Assembly (NCBI RefSeq): GCF_932526225.1
Contig: NC_064038.1
Span: 1,676,001 to 1,740,000 of the forward strand
Direction: 5' to 3'
From: Nematostella vectensis
Lineage: Eukaryota; Cnidaria; Anthozoa; Actiniaria; Edwardsiidae
DNA length: 64,000 bases
Shown here: one piece after another, positions 1 to 12,800 of the stretch
How the letters are laid out: every line of letters starts with the position of its first letter
Numbering within the stretch: position 1 is the stretch's first letter
The notes under the pieces: model-generated
Database searches by the model: none
What the model was told of the DNA's origin: nothing
Seen by the model: the letters and a program-made list of their open reading frames with translations, nothing else
Translations under genes and position numbers: made by a program

Positions 1-36
1 AACGCAGCGACCCGGGTTCGATTCCCGCTGATAGCC
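1..36 (+). repeat. Partial monomer M1 (3' end of tRNA-like module)
   Basis: The window opens inside the tRNA-like module, just after the anticodon-like loop, and runs through the T-arm with box B to the 3' end. Upstream parts of this monomer lie outside the window. Confidence 0.95.
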
Positions 37-3000
37 TATTTTTTTTTCTTTCTTTTTTTTTAAATATCGATACTTAATTATACTGTTCTTGGTGTGTCAT
101 GACATAAAAAGAAGGTATAGGGACATTTTTATGTACTCTCAGCATCTTTGATGTGCTCATGGTTTGTTCAGGATCCTGTACATATTTTATGCACACAAGA
201 ACTAACTAGATTCCTTGGATAACTTGATTAAGTAGATTCTAACATAGAGCATAGCGCTCGATAGATTGATATACCTTTTTTTCCGAGTATACTGTTTTAT
301 TTTTCCTAATGTTACTTTTTGGAATTTACATTCGGAAAAAAATTATCGATTGTAACCTTTTGGATGTTACACTCGTAAAACAAATTCCCGAATGTAACCC
401 TGAAGCTTTTCCCGAATGTAACCTCCAGTCCGATGGTGACTTTGCTTGGGATAGTTTACGATACCAATAGTATTAAAAGTAATTTTCATTTCAATTCCCT
501 TCAGCAATGCCACGTTAGTCTTTCGTTGCGGGCACTTCACTACTAACGCAGCGACCCGGGTTCGATTCCCGCTGATAGCCTATTTTTTTTTTCTTTCTTT
601 TTTTTTTTTAAATATCGATACTTAATTATACTGTTCTTGGTGTGTCATGACATAAAAAGAAGGTATAGGGACATTTTTATGTACTCTCAGCATCTTTGAT
701 GTGCTCATGCTTTGTTCAGGATCCTGTACATATTTTATGCACACAAGAACTAACTAGATTCCTTGGATAACTTGATTAAGTAGATTGTAACATAGAGCAT
801 AGCGCTCGATAGATTGATATACCTTTTTTTCCGAGTATACTGTTTTATTTTTCCTAATGTTACTTTTTGGAATTTACATTCGGAAAAAAAATTATCGATT
901 GTAACCGTTTGGAGGTTACACTCGTAAAACAAATTCCCGAATGTAACCCTGAAGCTTTTCCCGAATGTAACCTCCAGTCCGATGGTGACTTTGCTTGGGA
1001 TAGTTTACGATACCAATAGTATTAAAAGTAATTTTCATTACAATTCCCTTCAGCAATGCCACGTTAGTCTTTCTTTGCGGGCACTTGACTACTAACGCAG
1101 CTACCCGGGTTCGATTCCCGCTGATAGCCTATTTTTTTTTCTTTATTTTTTTTTTAAATATCGATACTTAATTATACTGTTCTTGGTGTGTCATGACATA
1201 AAAAGAAGGTATAGGGACATTTTTATGTACTCTCAGCATCTTTGATGTGCTCATGCTTTGTTCAGGATCCTGTACATATTTTATGCACACAAGAACTAAC
1301 TAGATTCCTTGGATAACTTGATTAAGTAGATTCTAACATAGAGCATAGCGCTCGATAGATTGATATACCTTTTTTTCCGAGTATACTGTTTTATTTTTCC
1401 TAATGTTACTTTTTGGAATTTACATTCGGAAAAAAAAATTATCGATTGTAACGTTTTGGAGGTTACACTCGTAAAACAAATTCCCGAATGTAACCCTGAA
1501 GCTTTTCCCGAATGTAACCTCCAGTCCGATGGTGACTTTGCTTGGGATAGTTTACGATACCAATAGTATTAAAATTAATTTTCATTACAATTCCCTTCAG
1601 CAATGCCACGTTAGTCTTTCGTTGCGGGCACTTGACTACTAACGCAGCCACCCGTGTTCGATTCCCGCTGATAGCCTATTTTTTTTTCTTTTTTTTTTTT
1701 TTAAATATCGATACTTAATTATACTGTTCTTGGTGTGTCATGACATAAAAAGAAGGTATAGGGACATTTTTATGTACTCTCAGCATCTTTGATGTGCTCA
1801 TGCTTTGTTCAGGATCCTGTACATATTTTATGCACACAAGAACTAACTAGATTCCTTGGATAACTTGATTAAGTGGATTCTAACATAGAGCATAGCGCTC
1901 GATAGATTGATATACCTTTTTTTCCGAGTATACTGTTTTATTTTTCCTAATGTTACTTTTTTGGAATTTACATTCGGAAAAAAAATTATCGATTGTAACC
2001 GTTTGGAGGTTACACTCGTAAAACAAATTCCCGAATGTAACCCTGAAGCTTTTCCCGAATGTAACCTCCAGTCCGATGGTGACTTTGCTTGGGATAGTTT
2101 ACGATACCAATAGTATTAAAAGTAATTTTCATTACAATTCCCTTCAGCAATGCCACGTTAGTCTTTCGTTGCGGGCACTTGACTACTAACGCAGCGACCC
2201 GGGTTAGATTCCCGCTGATAGCCTATTTTTATTTCTTTCTTTTTTTTTTTTTAAATATCGATACTTAATTATACTGTTCTTGGTGTGTCATGACATAAAA
2301 AGAAGGTATAGGGACATTTTTATGTACTCTCAGCATCTTTGATGTGCTCATGCTTTGTTCAGGATCCTGTGTATATTTTATGCACACAAGAACTAACTAG
2401 ATTCCTTGGATAACTTGATTAAGTAGATTCTAACATAGAGCATAGCGCTCGATAGATTGATATACCTTTTTTTCCGAGTATACTGTTTTATTTTTCCTAA
2501 TGTTACTTTTTGGAATTTACATTCGGAAAAAAAATTATCGATTGTAACCTTTTGGAGGTTACACCCGTAAAACAAATTCCCGAATGTAACCCTGAAGCTT
2601 TTCCCGAATGTAACCTCCAGTCCGATGGTGACTTTGGTTGGGATAGTTTACGATACCAATAGTATTAAAAGTAATTTTCATTACAATTCCCTTCAGCAAT
2701 GCCACGTTAGTCTTTCGTTGCGGGCACTTGACTACTAACTCAGCTACCCGGGTTCGATTCCCGCTGATAGCCTATTTTTTTTTCTTTCTTTTTTTTTTAA
2801 ATATCGATACTTAATTATACTGTTCTTGGTGTGTCATGACATAAAAAAAGAAGGTATAGGGACATTTTTATGTACTCTCAGCATCTTTGATGTGCTCATG
2901 CTTTGTTCAGGATCCTGTACATATTTTATGCACACAAGAACTAACTAGATTCCTTGGATAACTTGATTAAGTAGATTCTAACATAGAGCATAGCGCTCGA

Positions 3001-3323
3001 TAGATTGATATACCTTTTTTTCCGAGAGTATACTGTTTTATTTTTCCTAATGTTACTTTTTGGAATTTACATTGGGAAAAAAAAATTATCGATTGTAACC
3101 TTTTGGAGGTTACACTCGTAAAACAAATTCCCGAATGTAACCCTGAAGCTTTTCCCGAATGTAACCTCCTGTCCGATGGTGACTTTGCTTGGGATAGTTT
3201 ACGATACCAATAGTATTAAAAGTAATTTTCATTACAATTCCCTTCAGCAATGCCACGTTAGTCTTTCGTTGCGGGCACTTGACTACTAACGCAGCGACCC
3301 GGGTTCGATTCCCGCTGATAGCC
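37..3323 (+). repeat. Monomers M2-M7, irregular segment
   Basis: Monomer ends are at 580, 1129, 1676, 2223, 2772 and 3323. These are mostly the common type (TATCGATA, GTTCAGGATCCTGTAC, CTAATGTTAC). M4 has CCCGTGTTCG in its T-arm and M5 has GGGTTAGATT, so box B is damaged in two consecutive units. M6 carries two extra A bases after GACATAAAA, and M7 has a duplicated AG in the CCGAGAGTAT stretch. I see no higher-order period in this segment. Confidence 0.9.
2176..2223 (+). pseudogene. tRNA-like module 3' part of M5, box B damaged
   Basis: The T-loop reads GGGTTAGATT, with the near-invariant C of box B missing through a CG to A change. The T-stem is otherwise intact. This is one of the few copies where TFIIIC recognition should be lost. 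Confidence 0.7.
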
Positions 3324-6300
3324 TATTTTTTTTTCTTTCTTTTTTTTTAAATATCGATACTTAATTATACTGTTCTTGGTGTGTCATGACATAAAAAGAA
3401 GGTATAGGGACATTTTTATGTACTCTCAGCATCTTTGATGTGCTCATGGTTTGTTCAGGATCCTGTACATATTTTATGCACACAAGAACTAACTAGATTC
3501 CTTGGATAACTTGATTAAGTAGATTCTAACATAGAGCATAGCGCTCGATAGATTGATATACTTTTTTTTCCGAGTATACTGTTTTATTTTTCCTAATGTT
3601 ACTTTTTGGAATTTACATTCGGAAAAAAATTATCGATTGTAACCTTTTGGAGGTTACACTCGTAAAACAAATTCCCGAATGTAACCCTGAAGCTTTTCCC
3701 GAATGTAACCTCCAGTCCGATGGTGACTTTGGTTGGGATAGTTTACGATACCAATAGTATTAAAAGTAATTTTCATTTCAATTCCCTTCAGCAATGCCAC
3801 GTTAGTCTTTCGTTGCGGGCACTTGACTACTAACGCAGCGACCCGGGTTCGATTCCCGCTAATAGCCTATTTTTTTTTCTTTCTTTTTTTTTTAAATATC
3901 GATACTTAATTATACTGTTCTTGGTGTGTCATGACATAAAAAGAAGGTATAGGGACATTTTTATGTACTCTCAGCATCTTTGATGTGCTCATGCTTTGTT
4001 CAGGATCCTGTACATATTTTATGCACTCAAGAACTAACTAGATTCCTTGGATAACTTGATTAAGTAGATTCTAACATAGAGCATAGCGCTCGATAGATTG
4101 ATATACCTTTTTTTCCGAGTATACTGTTTTATTTTTCCTAATGTTACTTTTTGTAATTTACATTCGGAAAAAAAATTATCGATTGTAACCGTTTGGAGGT
4201 TACACTCGTAAAACAAATTCCCGAATGTAACCCTGAAGCTTTTCCCGAATGTAACCTCCAGTCCGATGGTGACTTTGCTTGGGATAGTTTACGATACCAA
4301 TAGTATTAAAAGTAATTTTCATTACAATTCCCTTCAGCAATGCCACGTTAGTCTTTCGTTGCGGGCACTTGACTACTAACGCAGCTACCCGGGTTCGATT
4401 CCCGCTGATAGCCTATTTTTTTTTCTTTATTTTTTTTTTTAATATCGATACTTAATTATACTGTTCTTGGTGTGTCATGACATAAAAAGAAGGTATAGGG
4501 ACATTTTTATGTACTCTCAGCATCTTTGATGTGCTCATGCTTTGTTCAGGATCCTGTACATATTTTATGCACACAAGAACTAACTAGATTCCTTGGATAA
4601 CTTGATTAAGTAGATTCTAACATAGAGCATAGCGCTCGATAGATTGATATACCTTTTTTCCGAGTATACTGTTTTATTTTTCCTAATGTTACTTTTTAAA
4701 ATTTACATTCGGAAAAAAAAATTATCGATTGTAACCTTTTCGAGGTTAAACTCGTAAAACAAATTCCCGAATGTAACCCTGAAGCTTTTCCCGAATGTAA
4801 CCTCCAGTCCGATGGTGACTTTGCTTGGGATAGTTTACGATACCAATAGTATTAAAAGTAATTTTCATTACAATTCCCTTCAGCAATGCCACGTTAGTCT
4901 TTCGTTGTGGGCACTTGACTACTAACGCAGCGACCCGGGTTCGATTCCCGCTGATAGCCTATTTTTTTTTTCTTTATTTTTTTTTTTAAATCGATACTTA
5001 ATTATACTGTTCTTGGTGTGTCATGACATAAAAAGAAGGTATAGGGACATTTTTATGTACTCTCAGCATCTTTGATGTGCTCATGCTTTGTTCAGGATCC
5101 TGTACATATTTTATGCACACAAGAACTAACTAGATTCCTTGGATAACTTGATTAAGTAGATTCTAACATAGAGCATAGCGCTCGATAGATTGATATACCT
5201 TTTTTTTTCCGAGTATACTGTTTTATTCTTCCTAATGTTAGTTTTTGGAATTTACATTCGGAAAAAAAATTATCGATTGTAACCTTTTGGAGGTTACACT
5301 CGTAAAACAAATTCCCGAATGTAACCCTGAAGCTTTTCCCGAATGTAACCTCCAGTCCGATGGTGACTTTGCTTGGGATAGTTTACGATACCAATAGTAT
5401 TAAAAGTAATTTTCATTACAATTCCCTTCAGCAATGCCACGTTAGTCTTTCGTTGCGGGCACTTGACTACTAACGCAGCTACCCGGGTTCGATTCCCGCT
5501 GATAGCCTATTTTTTTTTCTTTATTTTTTTTTTAAATATCGATACTTAATTATACTGTTCTTGGTGTGTCATGACATAAAAAGAAGGTATAGGGACATTT
5601 TTATGTACTCTCAGCATCTTTGATGTGCTCATGCTTTGTTCAGGATCCTGCACATATTTAATGCACACAAGAACTAACTAGATTCCTTGGATAACTTGAT
5701 TAAGTAGATTCTAACATAGAGCATAGCGCTCGATAGATTGATATACCTTTTTTTCCGAGTATACTGTTTCATTTTTCCTGATTTTCCTTTTTGGAATTTA
5801 CATTCGGAAAAAATTATCTATTGTAACCTTTTGGAGGTTACACTCGTAAAACAAATTCCCGAATGTAACCCTGAAGCTTTTCCCGAATGTAACCTCCAGT
5901 CCGATGGTGACTTTGCTTGGGATAGTTTACGATACCAATAGTATTAAAAGTAATTTTCATTACAATTCCCTTCAGCAATGCCACGTTAGTCTTTCGTTGC
6001 GGGCACTTGACTACTAACGCAGCGACCCGGGTTCGATTCCCGCTGATAGCCTATTTTTTTCTTCTTTCTTTTTTTTTTTAAATATCGATACTTAATTATA
6101 CTGTTCTTGGTGTGTCATGACATAAAAAGAAGGTATAGGGACATTTTTATGTACTCTCAGCATCTTTGATGTGCTCATGCTTTGTTCAGGATCCTGTACA
6201 TATTTTATTCACACAAGAACTAACTAGATTCCTTGGATAACTTGATTAAGTAGATTCTAACATAGAGCATAGCGCTCGATAGATTGATATACCTTTTTTT

Positions 6301-8790
6301 CCGAGTATACTGTTTTATTTTTCCTAATGTTACTTTTTGGAATTTACATTCGGAAAAAAAAAATTATCGATTGTAACCTTTTGGAGGTTACACTCGTAAA
6401 ACAAATTCCCGAATGTAACCCTGAAGCTTTTCCCGAATGTAACCTCCAGTCCGATGGTGACTTTGGTTGGGATAGTTTACGATACCAATAGTATTAAAAG
6501 TAATTTTCATTTCAATTCCCTTCAGCAATGCCACGTTAGTCTTTCGTTGCGGGCACTTGACTACTAACGCAGCGACCCGGGTTCGATTCCCGCTGATAGC
6601 CTATTTTTTTTTCTTTCTTTTTTTTTTAAATATCGATACTTAATTATACTGTTCTTGGTGTGTCATGACATAAAAAGAAGGTATAGGGACATTTTTATGT
6701 ACTCTCAGCATCTTTGATGTGCTCATGCTTTGTTCAGGATCCTGTACATATTTTATGCACACAAGAACTAACTAGATTCCTTGGATAACTTGATTAAGTA
6801 GATTCTAACATAGAGCATAGCGCTCGATAGATTGATATACCTTTTTTTCCGAGTATACTGTTTTATTTTTCCTAATGTTACTTTTTGTAATTTACATTCG
6901 GAAAAAAAATTATCGATTGTAACCGTTTGGAGGTTACACTCGTAAAACAAATTCCCGAATGTAACCCTGAAGCTTTTCCCGAATGTAACCTCCAGTCCGA
7001 TGGTGACTTTGCTTGGGATAGTTTACGATACCAATAGTATTAAAAGTAATTTTCATTACAATTCCCTTCAGCAATGCCACGTTAGTCTTTCGTTGCGGGC
7101 ACTTGACTACTAACGCAGCTACCCGGGTTCGATTCCCGCTGATAGCCTATTTTTTTTTCTTTATTTTTTTTTTTTAATATCGATACTTAATTATACTGTT
7201 CTTGGTGTGTCATGACATAAAAAGAAGGTATAGGGACATTTTTATGTACTCTCAGCATCTTTGATGTGCTCATGCTTTGTTCAGGATCCTGTACATATTT
7301 TATGCACACAAGAATTAACTAGATTCCTTGGATAACTTGATTAAGTAGATTCTAACATAGAGCATAGCGCTCGATAGATTGATATACCTTTTTTCCGAGT
7401 ATACTGTTTTATTTTTCCTAATGTTACTTTTTGGAATTTACATTCGGAAAAAAAAATTATCGATTGTAACCTTTTCGAGGTTAAACTCGTAAAACAAATT
7501 CCCGAATGTAACCCTGAAGCTTTTCCCGAATGTAACCTCCAGTCCGATGGTGACTTTGCTTGGGATAGTTTACGATACCAATAGTATTAAAAGTAATTTT
7601 CATTACAATTCCCTTCAGCAATGCCACGTTAGTCTTTCGTTGCGGGCACTTGACTACTAACGCAGCGACCCGGGTTCGATTCCCGCTGATAGCCTATTTT
7701 TTTTTTCTTTTTTTTTTTTTTTTTAAATCGATACTTAATTATACTGTTCTTGGTGTGTCATGACATAAAAAGAAGGTATAGTGACATTTTTATGTACTCT
7801 CAGCATCTTTGATGTGCTCATGCTTTGTTCAGGATCCTGTACATATTTTATGCACACAAGAACTAACTAGATTCCTTGGATAACTTGATTAAGTAGATTC
7901 TAACATAGAGCATAGCGCTCGATAGATTGATATACCTTTTTTTTCCGAGTATACTGTTTTATTTTTCCTAATGTTAGTTTTTGGAATTTACATTCGGAAA
8001 AAAAAAAATCGATTGTAACCTTTTGGAGGTTACACTCGTAAAACAAATTCCCGAATGTAACCCTGAAGCTTTTCCCGAATGTAACCTCCAGTCCGATGGT
8101 GACTTTGCTTGGGATAGTTTACGATATCAATAGTATTAAAAGTAATTTTCATTACAATTCCCTTCAGCAATGCCACGTTAGTCTTTCGTTGCGGGCACTT
8201 GACTACTACTAACGCAGCTACACGGGTTCGATTCCCGCTGATAGCCCCTTTTTTTTTGTTATTTTTTTTTTTAATATCGATACTTGATTATACTGTTCTT
8301 GGTGTGTCATGACATAAAAAGAAGGTATAGGGACATTTTTATGTACTCTCAGCATCTTTGATGTGCTCATGCTTTGTTTAGGATCCTGCACATATTTTAT
8401 GCACACAAGAACTAACTAGATTCCTTGGATAACTTGATTAAGTAGATTCTAACATAGAGCATAGCGCTCGATAGATTGATATACCTTTTTTTCCGAGTAT
8501 ACTGTTTTACTTTCCTAATGTTACTTTTTGGAATTTACATTCGGAAAAAAAATTATCGATTGTAACCTTTTGGAGGTTACACTCGTAAAACAAATTCCCG
8601 AATGTAACCCTGAAGCTTTTCCCGAATGTAACCTCCAGTCCGATGGTGACTTTGCTTGGGATAGTTTACGATACCAATAGTATTAAAAGTAATTTTCATT
8701 ACAATTCCCTTCAGCAATGCCACGTTAGTCTTTCGTTGCGGGCACTTGACTACTAACGCAGCGACCCGGGTTCGATTCCCGCTGATAGCC
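3324..8790 (+). repeat. Pentamer-period higher-order repeat, M8-M12 and M13-M17
   Basis: Monomer ends are at 3867, 4413, 4959, 5507, 6051, then 6601, 7147, 7694, 8246, 8790. M8-M11 match M13-M16 at an offset of 2734-2739 bp through shared private variants: CATTTCAATTCC with TTGGTTGGG in M8 and M13; TTTTGTAATTTAC in M9 and M14; TTTTCGAGGTTAAACTCG in M10 and M15; ATGTTAGTTTTT in M11 and M16. M12 and M17 do not match, so the repeated block is four monomers in a five-monomer period. M16 has a 3-bp insertion (CTACTACTAACG) before its anticodon-stem region. Confidence 0.85.
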
Positions 8791-9884
8791 TATTTTTTTT
8801 TCTTTCTTTTTTTTTTTTAAATCGATACTTAATTATACTGTTCTTGGTGTATCATGACATAAAAAGAAGGTATAGGGACATTTTTATGTACTCTCAGCAT
8901 CTTTGATGTGCTCATGCTTTGTTCAGGATCCTGTACATATTTTATGCACACAAGAACTAACTAGATTCCTTGGATAACTTGATTAAGTAGATTCTAACAT
9001 AGAGCATAGCGCTCGATAGATTGATATACCTTTTTTCCGAGTATACTGTTTTAGTTTTCCTAATGTTACTATTTGGAATTTACATTTGGAAAAAAATTAT
9101 CGATTGTAACCTTTTGGAGGTTACACTCGTAAAACAAATTCCCGAATGTAACCCTGAAGCTTTTCCCGAATGTAACCCCCAGTCCGATGGTGACTTTGGT
9201 TGGGATAGTTTACGATACCAATAGTATTAAAAGTAATTTTCATTACAATTCCCTTCAGCAATGCCACGTTAGTCTTTCGTTGCGGGCACTTGACTACTAA
9301 CGCAGCGTCCCGGGTTCGATTCCCGCTGATAGCCTATTTTTTTTTTCTTTCTTTTTTTTTTTTTTTTAAATCGATACTTAATTATACTGTTCTTGGTGTG
9401 TCATGACATAAAAAGAAGGTATAGGGACATTTTTATGTACTCTCAGCATCTTTGATGTGCTCATGCTTTGTTCAGGATCCTGTACATATTTTATGCACAC
9501 AAGAACTAACTAGATTCCTTGGATAACTTGATTAAGTAGATTCTAACATAGAGCATAGCGCTCGATAGATTGATATACCTTTTTTTCCGAGTATACTGTT
9601 TTATTTTTCCTAATGTTACTTTTTGGAATTTACATTCGGAAAAAAATTATCGATTGTAACCTTTTGGAGGTTACACTCGTAAAACAAATTCCCGAATGTA
9701 ACCCTGAAGCTTTTCCCGAATGTAACCTCCAGTCCGATGGTGACTTTGCTTGGGATAGTTTACGATACCAATAGTATTAAAAGTAATTTTCATTACAATT
9801 CCCTTCAGCAATGCCACGTTAGTCTTTCGTTGCGGGCACTTGACTACTAACGCAGCGACCCGGGTTCGATTCCCGCTGATAGCC
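8791..9884 (+). repeat. Monomers M18-M19, linker segment
   Basis: Monomer ends are at 9334 and 9884. M18 carries GTATCATGAC, TTTTAGTTTTCC, ACATTTGG and a CCCCCAGTCC run. M19 is close to the common type with a long T-tract. Neither is part of a block repeat that I could identify. Confidence 0.85.
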
Positions 9885-12800
9885 TATTTTTTTTCTTTAT
9901 TTTTTTTTAAAATATCGATACTTAATTATACTGTTCTTGGTGTGTCATGACATAAAAAGAAGGTATAGGGACATTTTTATGTACTCTCAGCATCTTTGAT
10001 GTGCTCATGCTTTGTTCAGGATCCTGTACATATTTTATGCACACAAGAACTAACTAGATTCCTTGGATAACTTGATTAAGTAGATTCTAACATAGAGCAT
10101 AGCGCTCGATAGATTGATATACCTTTTTTTCCGAGTATACTGTTTTATTTTTCCTAATGTTACTTTTTGGAATTTACATTCGGAAAAAAAATATCGATTG
10201 TAACCTTTTGGAGGTTACACTCGTAAAACAAATTCCCGAATGTAACCCTGAAGCTTTTCCCGAATGTAACCTTCAGTCCGATGGTGACTTTGCTTGGGAT
10301 AGTTTACGATACCAATAGTATTAAAAGTAATTTTCATTACAAATCCCTTCAGCAATGCCACGTTAGTCTTTCGTTGCGGGCACTTGACTACTAACGCAGC
10401 GACCCGGGTTCGATTCCCGCTGATAGCCTATTTTTTTTTTCTTTATTTTTTTTTTTTAATCGATACTTAATTATACTGTTCTTGGTGTGTCATGACATAA
10501 AAAGAAGGTATAGGGACATTTTTATGTACTCTCAGCATCTTTGATGTGCTCATGCTTTGTTCAGGATCCTGTACATATTTTATGCACACAAGAACTAACT
10601 AGATTCCTTGGATAACTTGATTAAGTAGATTCTAACATAGAGCATAGCGCTCGATAGATTGATATACCTTTTTTTCCGAGTATACTGTTTTATTTTTCCT
10701 AATGTTACTTTTTGGAATTTACATTCGGAAAAAAAATTATCGATTGTAACCTTTTGGAGGTTACACTCGTAAAACAAATTCCCGAATGTAACCCTGAAGC
10801 TTTTCCCGAATGTAACCTCCAGTCCGATGGTGACCTTGGTTGGGATAGTTTACGATACCAATAGTATTAAAAGTAATTTTCATTACAATTCCCTTCAGCA
10901 ATGCCACGTTAGTCTTTCGTTGCGGGCAATTGACTACTAACGCAGCTACCCGGGTTCGATTCCCGCTGATAGCCTATTTTTTTTTCTTTATTTATTTTGT
11001 TAAATATCGATACTTTATTATACTGTTCTTGGTGTGTCATGACATAAAAAGAAGGTATAGGGACATTTTTATGTACTCTCAGCATCTTTGATGTGCTCAT
11101 GCTTTGTTCAGGATCCTGTACATATTTTATGCACACAAGAACTAACTAGATTCCTTGGATAACTTGATTAAGTAGATTCTAACATAGAGCATAGCGCTCG
11201 ATAGATTGATATACCTTTTTTTCCGAGTATACTGTTTTATTTTTCCTAATGTTACTTTTTGGAATTTACATTCGGAAAAAAATTATCAATTGTAACCTTT
11301 TGGAGGTTACACTCGTAAAACAAATTCCCGAATGTAACCCTGAAGCTTTTCCCGAATGTAACCTCCAGTCCGATGGTGACTTTGCTTGGGATAGTTTACG
11401 ATACCAATAGTATTAAAAGTAATTTTCATTACAATTCCCTTCAGCAATGCCACGTTAGTCTTTCGTTGCGGGCACTTGACTACTAACGCAGCGACCCGGG
11501 TTCGATTCCCGCTGATAGCCTATTTTTTTTCTTTATTTTTTTTAAAATATCGATACTTAATTATACTGTTCTTGGTGTGTCATGACATAAAAAGAATGTA
11601 TAGGGACATTTTTATGTACTCTCAGCATCTTTGATGTGCTCATGCTTTGTTTAGGATCCTGCACATATTTTATGCACACAAGAACTAACTAGATTCCTTG
11701 GATAACTTGATTAAGTAGATTCTAACATAGAGCATAGCTCTCGATAGATTGATATACCCTTTTTTCCTAGTATACTGTTTTATTTTCCTAATGTTACTTT
11801 TTGGAATTTACATTCGGAAAAAAAATTATCGATTGTAACCTTTTGGAGGTTACACTCGTAAAACAAATTCCCGAATGTAACCCTGAAGCTTTTCCCGAAT
11901 GTAACCTCCAGTCCGATGGTGACTTTGCTTGAGATAGTTTACGATACCAATAGTATTAAAAGTAATTTTCATTACAATTCCCTTCAGCAATGCCACGTTA
12001 GTCTTTCGTTGCGGGCACTTGACTACTAACGCAGCTACCCGGGTTCGATTCCCGCTGATAGCCTATTTTTTTTTCTTTATTTATTTTTTTTTAAATCGAT
12101 ACTTAATTATACTGTTCTTGGTATGTCATGACATAAAAAGAAGGTATAGGGACATTTTTATGTACTCTCAGCACCTTTGATGTGCTCATGCTTTGTTCAG
12201 GATCCTGAACATATTTTATGCACACAAGAACTAACTAGATTCCTTGGATAACTTGATTAAGTAGATTCTAACATAGAGCATAGCGCTCGATAGATTGATA
12301 TACCTTTTTTTCCGAGTATACTGTTTCATTTTTACTGATTTTCCTTTTTGGAATTTACATTCGGAAAAAATTATCTATTGTAACCTTTTGGAGGTTACAC
12401 TCGTAAAACAAATTCCCGAATGTAACCCTGAAGCTTTTCCCGAATGTAACCTCCAGTCCGATGGTGACTTTGCTTGGGATAGTTTACGATACCAATAGTA
12501 TTAAAAGTAATTTTCATTACAATTCCCTTCAGCAATGCCACGTTAGTCTTTCGTTGCGGGCACTTGACTACTAACGCAGCTACCCGGGTTCGATTCCCGC
12601 TGATAGCCTATTTTTTTCTTCTTTCTTTTTTTTTTTAAATATCGATACTTAATTATACTGTTCTTGGTGTGTCATGACATAAAAAGAAGGTATAGGGACA
12701 TTTTTATGTACTCTCAGCATCTTTGATGTGCTCATGCTTTGTTCAGGATCCTGTACATATTTTATTCACACAAGAACTAACTAGATTCCTTGGATAACTT

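Noticed and set aside
8791-9884. Break in the array or unique insertion
   Set aside because: M18-M19 have more private variants, but all landmarks and the spacing are kept, so these are ordinary diverged monomers.
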